From Epiperipatus broadwayi (Eukaryota; Onychophora; Udeonychophora; Euonychophora; Peripatidae), in NCBI GenBank assembly GCA_028023455.1, contig JAQFVV010012424.1, forward strand, positions 310,001 to 374,000: DNA of 64,000 nt, given 5' to 3'. The notes beneath the pieces are model-generated. The model was given only the letters and a program-made list of their open reading frames with translations, was not told the origin of the DNA and ran no database searches. A program made the translations under genes and the position numbers. This document shows positions 11,415 through 22,072 of this stretch, piece after piece; the stretch's first letter is position 1; every line of letters begins with the position of its first letter.

Positions 11415-12209
11415 TTATTTGTCAATTTATGATTATCGCTACCTTGTGATATTTATCAGAGTTACGATTTTTATTTTATAATGTTATTTTTGAGGCATTT
11501 CTCGGTATTAAAAGTTAGCTTTATTAATCTTATTTTTCAATTACTACTTTGGGAAATAATGTACCTAAATGGGCCAGAATTTCACAGATATATAATTCTT
11601 TCTCTGTTTATATGATATTTTAGTTGATTTTGGCATTTAAATTTAATTACATGAAAATAGATTCGAATTAATTACAGTAGCAAATAAATTCAAAATAATT
11701 TATTTTTAATATACTTTTGCGATTGTAGAGGACAATAGTTTACATTTAAATTGTTAAATATTGTCCTAAACTTTATTTTATTAATTGCAAGTTATATAAT
11801 TAGAAAAGAATTTAAATGAAATCTTTCAATTATAACAAATTAACCCCCCCCCCCGATTAAAATTACTGCACAGAACAAAAGATTAAGTACTAAATAGGTG
11901 GACAAATCAGAGATTCCAGCTCTTTTTTAATCATCTCTCTTCAGCTATTGCTAAGAACAGTTTTGGGACTTTAGGAATTATACTGGTGGCAAGTAAATGT
12001 AGGAGATCAGTCTCCGAAGATTTCAAACTAGATCTAAGGTTTATTAATGGCTTCATTTGTCTGATATTATTTGTATACACTTACGGGTAAAATAATTATA
12101 AATATCTTATTAATAATCAAATTATGCCTTTGTAATAATTATGTTATACTACTATGCATTGTTTACATTTCATTAATGGGCTAATTGTTTATTAAATTTA
12201 TCAATGTTT

Positions 12210-12602
12210 GATGTGATATGTTGGACTATTTCCATAATCTACGAGTGAATGTTGAATGTATAGAACATTTTAAACTTTCCAAATATGTTAGTAATAACGC
12301 AAATAGACAACACAGGTTAGTAATTACCTTTGTCAGAATAGCTCAGTTGGTTAGAGCATTTCCTTAAATTCGATACTCAAGAATCTAAAGGTGCGAGGTC
12401 AACTTCTATGCGAAAACTGTCACTGTGAATATCAGGTCAGCAACACCTGAAGAAGAGTGGAGAATAATAATGCTCTAAACATGTAATTACTAACCTGTGT
12501 TGTCTATTTGTATATTTGGAAAGTTTAAATAAAGTTTAAAATTTTCTATACTTTCAACATTCACTCATAGATGACGGAAATAGTCCAACATATCATATCT
12601 AA
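12210..12602. mobile_element. Fold-back element with tRNA-like SINE core
   Basis: Two long arms, about 12,210-12,327 and 12,483-12,602, are reverse complements of each other. The innermost 26 bp (AATAGACAACACAGGTTAGT and onward) pair perfectly. Between them lies a tRNA-like sequence with an A-box (TAGCTCAGTTGG, 12,339-12,350), a degenerate B-box (GGTGCGAGGTCAAC) and CCTGAAGAAGAG. The core matches the SINE at 9240-9402, but that copy lacks the arms, so the arms are a separate component acquired around the core. Confidence 0.75.
12328..12492 (+). repeat. tRNA-derived SINE core inside the fold-back element
   Basis: Begins near GTCAGAATAGCTCAGTTGG, typical of a tRNA 5' half with a pol III A-box, and continues through a B-box-like stretch to CCTGAAGAAGAGTGGAGAAT and CATGTAATTAC. 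Same family as the minus-strand copy at 9240-9402. Confidence 0.7.
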
Positions 12603-13329
12603 TAATATACCATCATCACAAACCTTCAGACAAAAATTATCAGTCTTTTTCCTGATTCTGTGCTGTCCATTATAATACCGCAGTATATCATACACAATGG
12701 ATTTAATGTTGGTAGGTTATTTATTTGATGAGAAAAAAGATGTAATAATGATAGAAGTAAAATGAAATTTTTACTGAAGATTGACAGGAAATGGTGGATA
12801 ATAAGCAATAAGATTATTTCATGTAAGTTTAGTAATATCTTGAAAATCATTGTGTTAGTTAGAACCAATATTAATAAGAGAAAATAGAGGGGAAAACTTT
12901 AGAAAATGTAAAAAACAAATTTAAGTAAGGATTATAAAGAGGCTACTAAACACAGGGCAGTTATGGTTTCATGGGAATCCATGTATGGGGGGGGGTTGAA
13001 ATTCAACGCCTCCAATATACTCTTACCTGTGCAAAAAGCTAATATTTATAAACATGCTGTTTACCACCAAAATCACTTATTATACACCAATTATAGTCTT
13101 CACAAAATTCTTTATATCAAAGATTTATTCACTGTGTACAAAACTTATGGATAAGAAAAATAGTGGCCATCTCACTCAGGCAAATACAGTATCATAGCAA
13201 CCTAAATAGATTAGGACTATATTCTATTCATGTATTTACAATGCAAAAAACTTAATCTTTTATCATCCACGACAAGAATATAGACTTGCCAATGCTAGGC
13301 ATTAATAATTAGCAGCTAATATGTAGATT

Positions 13330-13700
13330 TAAATATTGGACACTCTAGCCCAATTTTTTTTGATTTTCGACTCAAAATGAACATGTGGTCATTACCAGCA
13401 TTATATTTCATGAGATATAAGAGAAATGTATTTAACATTGACACTATATGTGAATTGTGCCACAGATCAGAAGAGAACTACAAATGTATTCTTTGAGTAT
13501 AGTAATCTACAATACACTCCATTTTATAATACAAAAATTTATCAGAAAAAGAATGCCACTAAGTTCAATTATAGAATCTTTTCCAAATGCCTGCTTCACA
13601 GAAATAAAAAGTACAACATTTATTCTATATGCATTATGGTGCACAAGATGCGTTTATCTTTACAATAGCAATGCAAGAAATTTTAATACTTTTAAAAACA
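13330..13700 (+). pseudogene. LINE C-terminal fragment with Cys/His motif
   Basis: Plus-strand remnant reading CELCHRSEENYKCIL, which corresponds to the zinc-like C-x2-C-H ... E ... motif near the C-terminus of many LINE reverse-transcriptase proteins. A stop follows directly and the rest is split between two frames. A+T-rich and decayed. No 5' part was recognised. Confidence 0.45.
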
Positions 13701-13989
13701 AATTAGAGACAATAAAACGAGATAAAAAAAATTACCCCATCAAACATTCTCGCATCTATGTGGTCATTTGTCCATCAGTCCTCTAACCTTTAGTGAGATG
13801 GATTTTCTGTTTCCTATTTTATTGTAAATGTTTTTAATAATAGTATAATTTACTGAATGCCATTGAAAATACTCATAGTATTCTTTGATTAATTTTGGAT
13901 AAAAAAAATTTTTTTTCTTTTAAATTGAAATATCTGTAGATATATATTTCCTTGAATAAATTTCCTTCTAAAACTAATAATAAATGTAG

Positions 13990-14225
13990 ATAATTTTATT
14001 GAAAATAAAACAAAATTACATGTATGACATTTATAAAGTTTGAAATAATAATTATAGATATAATTTTATTCAAAATAAAACAAAATTACATGTATGATAT
14101 TTATAAAGACCAAAGGTTTTATTTTTAATAAAATTATATCTACAATTATTATTTTGAACTTTATAAATGTTATATTTATAATTTTGTTTTATTTTCAAAG
14201 AAATTATATTTACAATTATTATTGT
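13990..14225. repeat. Mixed direct and inverted A+T-rich repeat
   Basis: The unit AAAATAAAACAAAATTACAT occurs twice in direct orientation (about 14,002 and 14,073). Its reverse complement (ATAATTTTGTTTTATTTTCA) follows at about 14,176. Flanking words such as ATTTATAAAG and its complement are repeated alongside. The segment can fold into a long hairpin. Confidence 0.65.
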
Positions 14226-14279
14226 TAAGTATATATAGATTAAGTATAATCTACAAAAAAACATGATAAATGAACTTAA

Positions 14280-14450
14280 ACATCACATGATCACCATCTC
14301 ATACTAGCACATAATTGTTGTAAACAAAGACAAAACTCTCCATACAGTAGTGCCACTCTGTGCTAACCAGAGTAATCAATAGATGCCAGAAGGCTTGTGC
14401 ATAAAATCCCTATCTAGTGCCTACTGTATGAAGAGTTTTGCCTTTCTTTA
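14280..14450 (+). mobile_element. Full-length family A palindromic element (MITE-like)
   Basis: The most complete copy of the family. After the shared head it has a left arm (about 14,326-14,349: AAAACTCTCCATACAGTA), a core of about 70 bp beginning GTGCCACTC and ending CTAGTGCC, and a right arm (from about 14,422) that is the reverse complement of the left. Copies at 2578 and 41,935 lack the core. No coding capacity, as expected for a non-autonomous element. Confidence 0.7.
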
Positions 14451-14639
14451 TAAATGAACTTAATTAATATTTAAGTAATTTTATTGCTTTAAATAATAAA
14501 CTCGTTTAGCTAAATATATATTTAGCATAACAAAACAAACTTTCTATAAATTAAAAATAATTCCTAATGTAGCATAACAAATTACCTAATAAAAGTCATA
14601 ATTAGAAAGGAAATTTTAAGAACATTATTATATAGGGAC

Positions 14640-16850
14640 TTTCCATGCTTTTTGAGCTGCAAATTTATCAATCAGTTCATTATAGTTAACCCCACTAGTA
14701 ATATTTTCAATGCATAATTTTGACAAATTGCATAAATTTTTCTTGCCTTAAAGAATTTCTAATATGCACTGTGCTGACGATTACAAACAGGTATAGTTAA
14801 ATATATTTTTAAAATTATGTCTGCATTAGGAAACATAGAAACTAGCCCTTCTTGAATCACTTTAATACTAATGTTGATGTCATTTGGATATGTATTTATT
14901 ACATTTAAAATATATTCATTGTACCTAATTGGTAAAATTTATTTTAAATTGATATTTATTAATATGGCAAAATAATTTAAAGTGTTTTGATAAGCTTCAA
15001 TACATCATTGAATATCTAATACCTATTAATTGCAGGTAACATTCAAACAGTTTACTATAAATCATTGCTGCCTGTCAATTGCACATCTTTATCTCCATCC
15101 CTTTTCTCATCAAAATATAATTTTCTTTTCCTTTTTCTCCCTTTGTCTGACAGAATTTCTGTTTTTTAATGCAAAACATTCTGACTCTATAGTACCAAAA
15201 AATTCAATGTTTTTTCGAATGTCTTCTGATATGTACAAAGATAACTATTTTAAAAGATTTACAACAGTGTGTAAATCAGAATTTTTATTTTGAAATCTCA
15301 TTCTTTGTAGAATTTTATTCCATATGAAAAGTGAAAGTGTTGTTTCAAAATCTTCAAAGTTTTCATATAGCTTTTTTGCTTCTAATTTTGTTACAGGTTT
15401 TTTATTATAATCTTCAAAAATCTTTTATGGCCAAAAAAATTCATCTTAACAGCTAAAATTGCACTGCTCTTGAGGACTGTCTTGAAGAGCAATTTTTTTT
15501 AAAGGTTATATTTCCTTTTGTAGTTGCTTTTATTAAAATATCCCATCTCTTTGTAGAAGAAGAGAAAAATGCCAATAAATTTTGAATAAAATTGAAGAAA
15601 TGGAGTACTTTTAGACCCGCTTCTGCAACAGAATTTCCCACTAAATTTAGGCTATGAGCCACACAAGGGACATAAAATCCAGTTCTACTACAGCTCTTAA
15701 TCTTCACTTATAACTCATTGTATATTACAGACATGTTGGCTCCATTGTCGTAAGATTTTCTTGACAGTTTTTGGATATCTAAACCATATTCCGTTATAAT
15801 ATTTCTAAGTAGCGAGTATCATGTTTTCTAATATATGTAGGAAATATGAAAAACATTTCTCAATTTTATTTTCTTTGTCTAATCATTATAAACTCATTTC
15901 AAATGAGTGTTAAGAAAAGTTAAAATAATTTAAATTTTAAAATTTATATTGTGCTAAGTATGCTTTTGGCAGAACTCTGCCAAAATCATAGCACTCTTAT
16001 TTCGCAGTTAAAAGGTTGTGCCCTTAAATGAATGCACTTTAGGTAAATGAAACATTTAAATATTCCATTTTTTTGACAATGGAACACATGATTTTTTTTA
16101 TTAATTGCATGTAGATCTTTTGCAATTGTCCATGCCTCCTTGTATTTTTGTTTTTTAGCACCTCTTTTGATGCAAACTGTGGATTAAAAGCATGACCCAT
16201 TGTGCACTCATGTTCAAGGAAAATTGAATTATATTATTTTGTTTTGCCCTAATGTATAAATTTACCATCCTTGTTGATATATTCGCCATAATAGACAACT
16301 TTGCACAAGGGGGCACTGCATACAATTTTATAAACCACTGGAGGAGGGGGAGGCATGTTCTGGTGATATTTTGATCTTTGCATTATTCAACAATTTATTC
16401 ATTTATGGAGATCTAAAACTAATGTATGTATCAACCATATGTTTCTGATTTTATTTGCTATCCTAGGAATATATGGGAGGCTTATCCATGGTTTAGGTTC
16501 ATTTTGTGGTTCATTATGTTTGCTTACACTATTGTAGAATTTGCTGATAATTCTTATCTAAATATCATATAACATAATTAATCTGTGTGACATATTTTAG
16601 GAGTAGAGCCAATAATAAGTGAAAAGTATTTAGCCTGTTTGATTTTATTATTAATTATATTTTTTATGTTAGTGGCCATTAAATTATGAATTCATTACAT
16701 GTAGTATTAGAAAGTTTATTCACCTGTCCTTTACCACATATGCCATAAGTTTCTAAGTGATTATCAAAAACATATCAAAATTAGCCAAGTATTCTACTCA
16801 ATTCATAAAATTTCCTACACTACTACCATACCCTCGGAATCCCAACCCTA
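14640..16850 (-). pseudogene. hAT-type transposase relic (ZMYM1/DUF4371-like)
   Basis: Several hAT transposase blocks occur in the right order on the minus strand, in different frames. First is GNFMN-like and VEYLANFDMFL, then KLSNTTCNEFII (about 16,690-16,830). Next come SYDNGANMS (15,730-15,760) and a 15,453-15,707 block with VPCVAHSLNLVGNSV and FFSSSTKRWDIL. Last is a C-terminal dimerisation-like block with MFPNADIILKIYLTIPV (about 14,650-14,990). These match the domesticated-looking ZMYM1-like branch of hAT transposases. Stops and frameshifts separate the blocks, and the gap between the first and second is several hundred bases longer than usual. No terminal inverted repeats were identified. 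Clearly nonfunctional. Confidence 0.75.
16110..16370 (-). pseudogene. Unassigned coding remnant within the hAT relic
   Basis: On the minus strand this interval reads coherent peptide stretches (VVYKIVCSAPLCKVVYYGEY, then EHECTMGHAFNPQFASKEV) with Cys and His residues, interrupted by a stop. It sits where the hAT protein should have only a short linker, so it may be an insertion of another transposase-like coding sequence. I do not recognise the family. Confidence 0.3.
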
Positions 16851-17443
16851 ATGAAGCTAACAGTTTTTCAGTCGCAACAACTCTTTTAGAACCTCATGCC
16901 AGTACTGTTTGTTTTTCATAAATCATCAACTCTAAATCAATTCTTCCTACACTTTTCAAGCACTTTATGTACACATATTTTTCTTTCATTTTTTAGACTC
17001 GTCATGCCTTTTTAAAATATTAACAATAAGTTTTCAGTCATTACACTCTGAAAATAATAATTTTTTTGATTTAATTCAAAACAATTTGAAAATAAAACAG
17101 TACACAGATTTTGTTTTTTCTGAAAATATTAGCCACTCTTATTTCTCTGTTGTCATTAATTATACTTAAATAAAAATGGAATTCGTTTAATTTTTTGTAA
17201 TGATTTTTTCATCACAATTTCAATTTGAATTTTTAATGATTCCAAAATTTTGGAGTTTTTCACGAAAATGAAATAAATCATTTGTGATAGGGTTTGATCA
17301 TAAATCAATATCTTTAGTATATGTTTTATGTTTGACATTATTTGTATGTTTAGCATTCGTATTTTATTATTATCATGGATATTGTTTATATTAATATTTT
17401 GATCATTGTTATCATTGATATTTTTATTTATGTTTTTATCATT

Positions 17444-17448
17444 ATTAT
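17444..17448. repeat. Target-site duplication ATTAT, left copy
   Basis: ATTAT directly abuts the TGCA start of the left LTR and is repeated at 22,735-22,739 after the right LTR. A 5-bp duplication is typical for Ty3/gypsy integration. Confidence 0.8.
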
Positions 17449-18132
17449 TGCAGTGTCCTCAGCTGTAGCTGAACGATCGCAAATATTAATACTTAATTAT
17501 AAATGAGAATCACCGACTAATTTACACTAAATCTTTATTGGTACATAATAATTCACAACAACAACAGTTATGATAATTGGTTAACATATATATATATATA
17601 TATATACAATATCTGACTGCATTAAAGTTCAAATCCCCTTCTCTGTCTACAGTAATATAAAACGCATAGTACCTTGCCTAGGTGACGAAAATAACCCTCG
17701 CAAGAGCCACTTAGGGCGTTTAAAATTATATTAAGACCGGTGTGGTCTGCTTTTACTCTAATCGGCCAGATTCACCAACAGGTGCCGAGAACCTGGGATC
17801 GCAGTCCGTAAAGCAGCAGCACTCATCAAGAACAAAAGCACAAGGCGCGATATATCTTTTTTCCCCACTCTTTTTTATATTGCCACAATTTGAAATCCCA
17901 CTCTCGTCACTTCTTTTCTGGAGTATTAATACATTTTCTCCCCCCTTTTCATTTTCTTGCGTGTGTGTAAACGGCTTCATTTGGTTATTAATTCCCTTGA
18001 TAATCCAATCTGTTAATAAAACAATGCCTCTGTAATTACTTTATTTAGTTAATGTAGCCCGATCTAATTACTTTTATTTTCACTTAATTAAATGTGTGCC
18101 TTTACTGGCTCTATTTACATATGTATACAACA
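17449..18132 (-). repeat. 3' LTR of the 17.4-22.7 kb element
   Basis: 684 bp. Its minus-strand start is TGTTGTATACATATG and its end GGACACTGCA. It aligns throughout with 22,073-22,734. Contains a (TA)n tract near 17,588 and a C-rich patch near 17,940 that is deleted in the other LTR. Confidence 0.9.
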
Positions 18133-18142
18133 CCTCCCCTTA
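18133..18142 (-). promoter_or_regulatory. Polypurine tract
   Basis: Minus-strand TAAGGGGAGG immediately precedes the TGTTG start of the 3' LTR, where the plus-strand primer for reverse transcription is expected. Confidence 0.8.
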
Positions 18143-18314
18143 CTCCAGAAAAGATAGTTGCGTAATGGCACTATATATAGTCTTTTAGTTTGACCGGTCT
18201 CTGGATTTTCTGTTTCAGTCTGGCTGTATTGCTTTGTGTTTCATCTGGCTTTGAGTTCAATGCTGTATCATTCTCACTATTCGTTGGTGCTGTCTGTATC
18301 TCCATTGGTCACTG

Positions 18315-19109
18315 TCATTTCATTTCTGTGGTTTGCTGCTCATTCCACAATAACTCGCTTGTAATGTCAGGTACCGTTTGTATTTCCTCTACAACTCGCT
18401 GACGGACGTGGTTTACATGTCTTCCATAGCTAGTACCATCCTGTAGCTCCGCGAGTACTATTTGTTGTGACAGCAGTTTAATAATTATTCCCTCTACCCA
18501 TTTCTTTTGCAACACATCCCGGACCCAAACTTTATCCCCGATTATGAACTTGTTTACATTTTTGTCGCTGTTGTCATTTTCGGCAGGATCTGGTAGTAAT
18601 AAGTCTAATTTAATACGCAGTTTCCTGCCCATTAACAGTTCTGCGGTTGATTTCCTGGTGGCCATTGATGGCATTGCGTGTTGCCACAGCATCGCGTTAT
18701 CAATTGCTTGTTGTAAATCTCTATTACTTGATTTCTTTAATGCCTTTTTGATTATTTGGACAGCTTTCTCTGCCAGACCATTCGACTCCGGATGATATGG
18801 TGGTGTACGTATGTGTCTGATGCCATTATCATGAAAATAGCTTTCTATTTCCTTAGCTATGAACGCAGTTCCATTATCAGACACGATGGTTTCCGGTAAA
18901 CCGTGACACGCAAACACAGTATTTAACATCTTAACTGTTTCAGTAGCAGTTAAATCTTTTACAATTCGGCACTCTGTCCACTTTGAGAAAGCATCTATGA
19001 CTACGAGCAAGAGTTTTCCATTCACCGGTCCAGCATGGTCTATGTGGACCCTTTGCCATGCTTTTGTGGCGGCTGGCCACGAATTGTATATTTTAGCTCT
19101 CATGTTCAT
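18315..19109 (-). pseudogene. Integrase core and C-terminal domain (pol fragment)
   Basis: 264 codons. The catalytic triad is visible: D24 in HIDHAG, D78 in SDNGTAF and E114 in ESNGLAEKA, with 35 residues between the second and third, as in Ty3/gypsy integrases. Downstream, GDKVWVRD and YGRHVNHVRQR resemble the C-terminal chromatin/DNA-binding part of the K02A2.6/Mag-like branch. The frame differs from the preceding RNase H/integrase piece, so a frameshift lies near 19,110-19,150 and the N-terminal zinc-binding part is cut off. The first Met shown is probably internal. Confidence 0.88.
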
Positions 19110-19147
19110 TTGTGTTTGACATGCCGAACATTTTTTAATATTTTGCT

Positions 19148-19681
19148 CTATGTCGACTGTAATTCTTGGCCAGAGACGTAGCTGCGAGCCAGTGCTTTAG
19201 CTCGCACGACTCCAGGGTGGCCCTCGTACAATAAGTTCAATACTTGCTTTCGGCCTTCTATTGGTATCACGACTTGATCGTCCATTAATATGCATCCTTT
19301 GCATATAGATAGTTTATAACGATTTGTCCAGAACCCTGGGTCAACGTACTGAGGCTTTGAAGATGGCCATCCATTTTTGATCCATCCCATAAGTATCTGA
19401 TAGCCCTGATCAGAGCTCGTCCAATTGGCTACATGTTTGCTATTCAGTATTTCTGAGTTTAGGGTGTCAATATAATTTATTTCTGCCTCCATCATTGATT
19501 GTTCTTGCTTGTCCGGCATTCTTGATAATGCATTGGCATGTGCAATCTCTTTTCCTTTTTTGTATTCTAATATATAGTCATATGCTGACATTATGTTTCT
19601 CCAGCGCATCATACATGGGCTTAAATGTTCGGGAGCTAAATGATCATGGCCCAAAATACTCAATAGTGGCTTGTGGTCCAT
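19148..19681 (-). pseudogene. RNase H C-terminus and integrase N-terminal region (pol fragment)
   Basis: 177 codons beginning at MDHKPLLSILG, the conserved end of the Ty3/gypsy RNase H domain, followed by MMRWRNIMSAYDYILEYKKG and, near the C-terminus, LLYEGHPGVVRAKALARSYV, the start of the integrase zinc-binding region. It lies in a different frame from the reverse transcriptase, because a single-base change in an A run near 19,715 shifts the frame. It ends prematurely where the integrase frame moves again. Confidence 0.85.
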
Positions 19682-19860
19682 AATTATGTGGAAATTCCTA
19701 CCGAACAGGAATTGGTGGAATTTTTCAGGCCGAACATTATAGCCAAAGCCTCCTTGTCAATTTGGCTATAGTTTTTCTCTGATTTTGAGAGAGTTCTCGA
19801 TGCATAAGCAATAGGGCATTTCCCATTGTGACATGGGTGAGATAGCACCGCCCCCACTCC

Positions 19861-20709
19861 CTACTCTGATGCGTCAGTTGTTGAGCATACTTCTAAACTA
19901 TTATTATAATGCACCAATAGTTTCTCGGACGACAATAAAGTTTTTGTCCGACAGAACGCTTCTTCATGAATTCTAGACCAATGCCACTTCTGATCTTTTT
20001 TTAATAGTTCATATAATGGCTTAGCTATGTGAGCTTTACCTTCCAAGAAGGGCTCAAAAAAATTTATGAGACCTAAGAAAGCCTGTAACTGTTTAATGTT
20101 AGTAGGTGGCGATGCATTTTTCACTGCATTTACTTTCTCCGGGGATGGTCTCTTCCCTTTATCAGAAATCAAATGGCCTAGAAACGTCAATTCTTTTGAC
20201 ATCCATACGCTCTTGCTGGCGTTTAATTTAACCCCAGATTTATTAAGTTTTTCGCATACGATAAATAGTCTGTTGTGCAACATTTCTTGTGACATAGCTG
20301 TGATAAGTATATCATCATAATAGGGAATGACCCCTTCCAGTCCCTGTAGTAAAACATTGATCCTTGACTGAAATATATTTGGGGTTGTGGATATGCCAAA
20401 GGGTAAATGATTGCACCTAAATAGACCCATATGGGTCGTTAAAGCCAATATTTCTGCTGATTTTTTGGTAACCTGAATCTGGTGGAAAACAGAATTAAGG
20501 TCTAGCTTTGCAAAATAGGAAGCGTTTTGCAGACCGGCCAAAACTTCCCTTACATTTGGGACAGGATAAGCTCCCCTGTTTAAAAATTTATTTACCGTTA
20601 TTCGGTAATCTCCGCATAATCTAATATCCCCATTAGGCTTAGTTATTACTACTAAAGGCATGGCCCAATCAGATGTTTCGATGGGCATCAACACTCCTTT
20701 ATCCACCAA
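19861..20709 (-). pseudogene. Reverse transcriptase (pol fragment)
   Basis: Reverse-transcriptase motifs in order: KPNGDIRLCGDYR, then AKLDLNSVFHQIQV with the first catalytic Asp at residue 70, HLPFGISTTP, YYDD at residues 130-133 (the active site, with Tyr instead of the commoner Val or Ile), GVKLNASKS, and FLGHLISDKG. The end reaches the RNase H start TDASE, where an in-frame TAG stops it in place of a residue normally translated. It is in the same frame as the gag/protease piece, separated by one TGA near 20,779. Confidence 0.92.
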
Positions 20710-20778
20710 TGACTTTAATTTGTCTTCGACTTTACTTTTTTGCGCAAACGGAATCTTACGCGGTTTACAAACAAGTGG

Positions 20779-21757
20779 TCATGCATTTTCCGATAATTCT
20801 ATTTCTACTGGTTTTGATGCGATCAATCCCAGTTTTTCATTGAACAGATCTGGATATTTATTCACTAGTTCATCTTCCAAAGAGATTTTCTTTATATTAA
20901 TTTGTATCCCGATCTCGCGAAACCATTCCCTTCCTACAATGGGGCTAATTTTACCATTAACAATATATAGGGGTAGATTCGCTTTTTTGCCGTTGTATTT
21001 AATTGGCGCTTTAACCTGACCAATTATTTTGAGGGTGTTACCATTTACGTCTCTCGCTTTAATATTTGTTTTTTCTAAAACAATGTTTGCCTTATCATAT
21101 AATTTTTTCCAATCTGACTGTGAAATTATGGAAATTGCCGATCCGCTATCAATTTCCATTTCTATTTCTTTACCGTAAATTTTAAGTTTAATCATAAACT
21201 GATGTATACTTTTAATGTCTAGATTTTTAATCATATGGGTGGTTGCAAATTTCCCTCCCCTATCACGAGGCATGTGGGAGTGTTCTTTTATTTTTCCTTT
21301 GTCGTCTTGTCTACAGACGCGTGACAAATGACCTTTTTTGCCGCATTTAAAACACGCTTCTTTCTGCCATTTGCATTCTCTTGAAATATGGCCCGTTTTG
21401 CCACAACAGAAACATATTATTTTAGCGTTACTAGTATTTGACTTCATTGGGCTTTGATTTCCTCCGTACGTTTTGAATACCCCCATTTTTGTGGTTTCAT
21501 CCGATTTACATCTAAAAGCTTGTGCCTGCTCCAATATCAGCTCATATGCTATACCCTTTTTGATGGCCATTTTGTAGGTTAACTCCGTCTCTATTAGCAA
21601 TTGTTGTCTGAGCCTATCATCAGCCCTGCCCCAAAGTAGCTGATCCATTAAAATTTTCGTCAACGAAATACCATAATTACAATCTTTAGCCAATTCTCTT
21701 AAAGCTAGATTATAATCATTAATTTTCTCGCCACTAAATTGTTTTCCTATTTCGGAG
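20779..21757 (-). pseudogene. Gag C-terminus with two zinc knuckles and aspartic protease
   Basis: Open from just after a frameshift near 21,757. The first Met at 21,693 is internal. Counting from it, two CCHC knuckles lie at residues 94-107 (CFCCGKTGHISREC) and 114-127 (CFKCGKKGHLSRVC). The protease active site is IDSGSAISII, with Asp182 and DSG in place of the commoner DTG, and its C-terminal half includes a VGREWF-like motif. The reading frame ends at a TGA just before the sequence that leads into reverse transcriptase. The equivalent part of the element at 63 kb is clearly related. Confidence 0.88.
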
Positions 21758-22039
21758 AGTTAATCTAGCTATGTGGCGAGAGGGACGGGGGCTAAACTGA
21801 TCATCTAACTTCTTGATCACTTTCTCATACTTGACCTTCTCAGGCAAGGGCACTTCAAAATTTTTATGAATGACCTCAATTACTCTTTTCCCGCCATAAC
21901 ACATTAAGGCCGCTATTTTTTTCTTGTTATCCTCAATCGCCTTCAAAGTAAAGAAATTTTCGATCTGTGTTCTATATAACGGCCATTCGGACGCGTTACT
22001 GGCGTCGAATTCGCCTATACTATTCTGCCCTAACGACAT
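21734..22039 (-). pseudogene. Gag N-terminal fragment
   Basis: 101 codons starting 18 bp after the primer-binding site. It contains IGEFDASNASEWPLYRTQI and QFSPRPSRHIARLTLRNR, the latter a widely conserved gag capsid stretch in this branch. A frameshift ends it, and the capsid reading continues in the next frame. The element at 62.9 kb has the parallel words ISEFDVSKASSWPLY and HFNPHSSRHVIRL. Confidence 0.85.
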
Positions 22040-22056
22040 AATTTAAGGTTGTTTGA

Positions 22057-22066
22057 GACTGCGCCA
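22057..22066 (-). promoter_or_regulatory. Primer-binding site
   Basis: Minus-strand TGGCGCAGTC starts 6 nt inside the 5' LTR end. The same decamer follows the LTR end at 62,762. It resembles the tRNA-Ser-type primer sites described for some insect gypsy elements; the exact tRNA is inferred. Confidence 0.75.
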
Positions 22067-22072
22067 GAAATT

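Noticed and set aside
12333-12410. Functional tRNA gene on the plus strand
   Set aside because: The A-box is good, but the B-box is degenerate, the arms do not pair into a cloverleaf, and the sequence continues into a SINE-like tail.
18544-18795. Plus-strand open frames across 17.7-21.0 kb
   Set aside because: These are antisense shadows of the minus-strand gypsy coding region.
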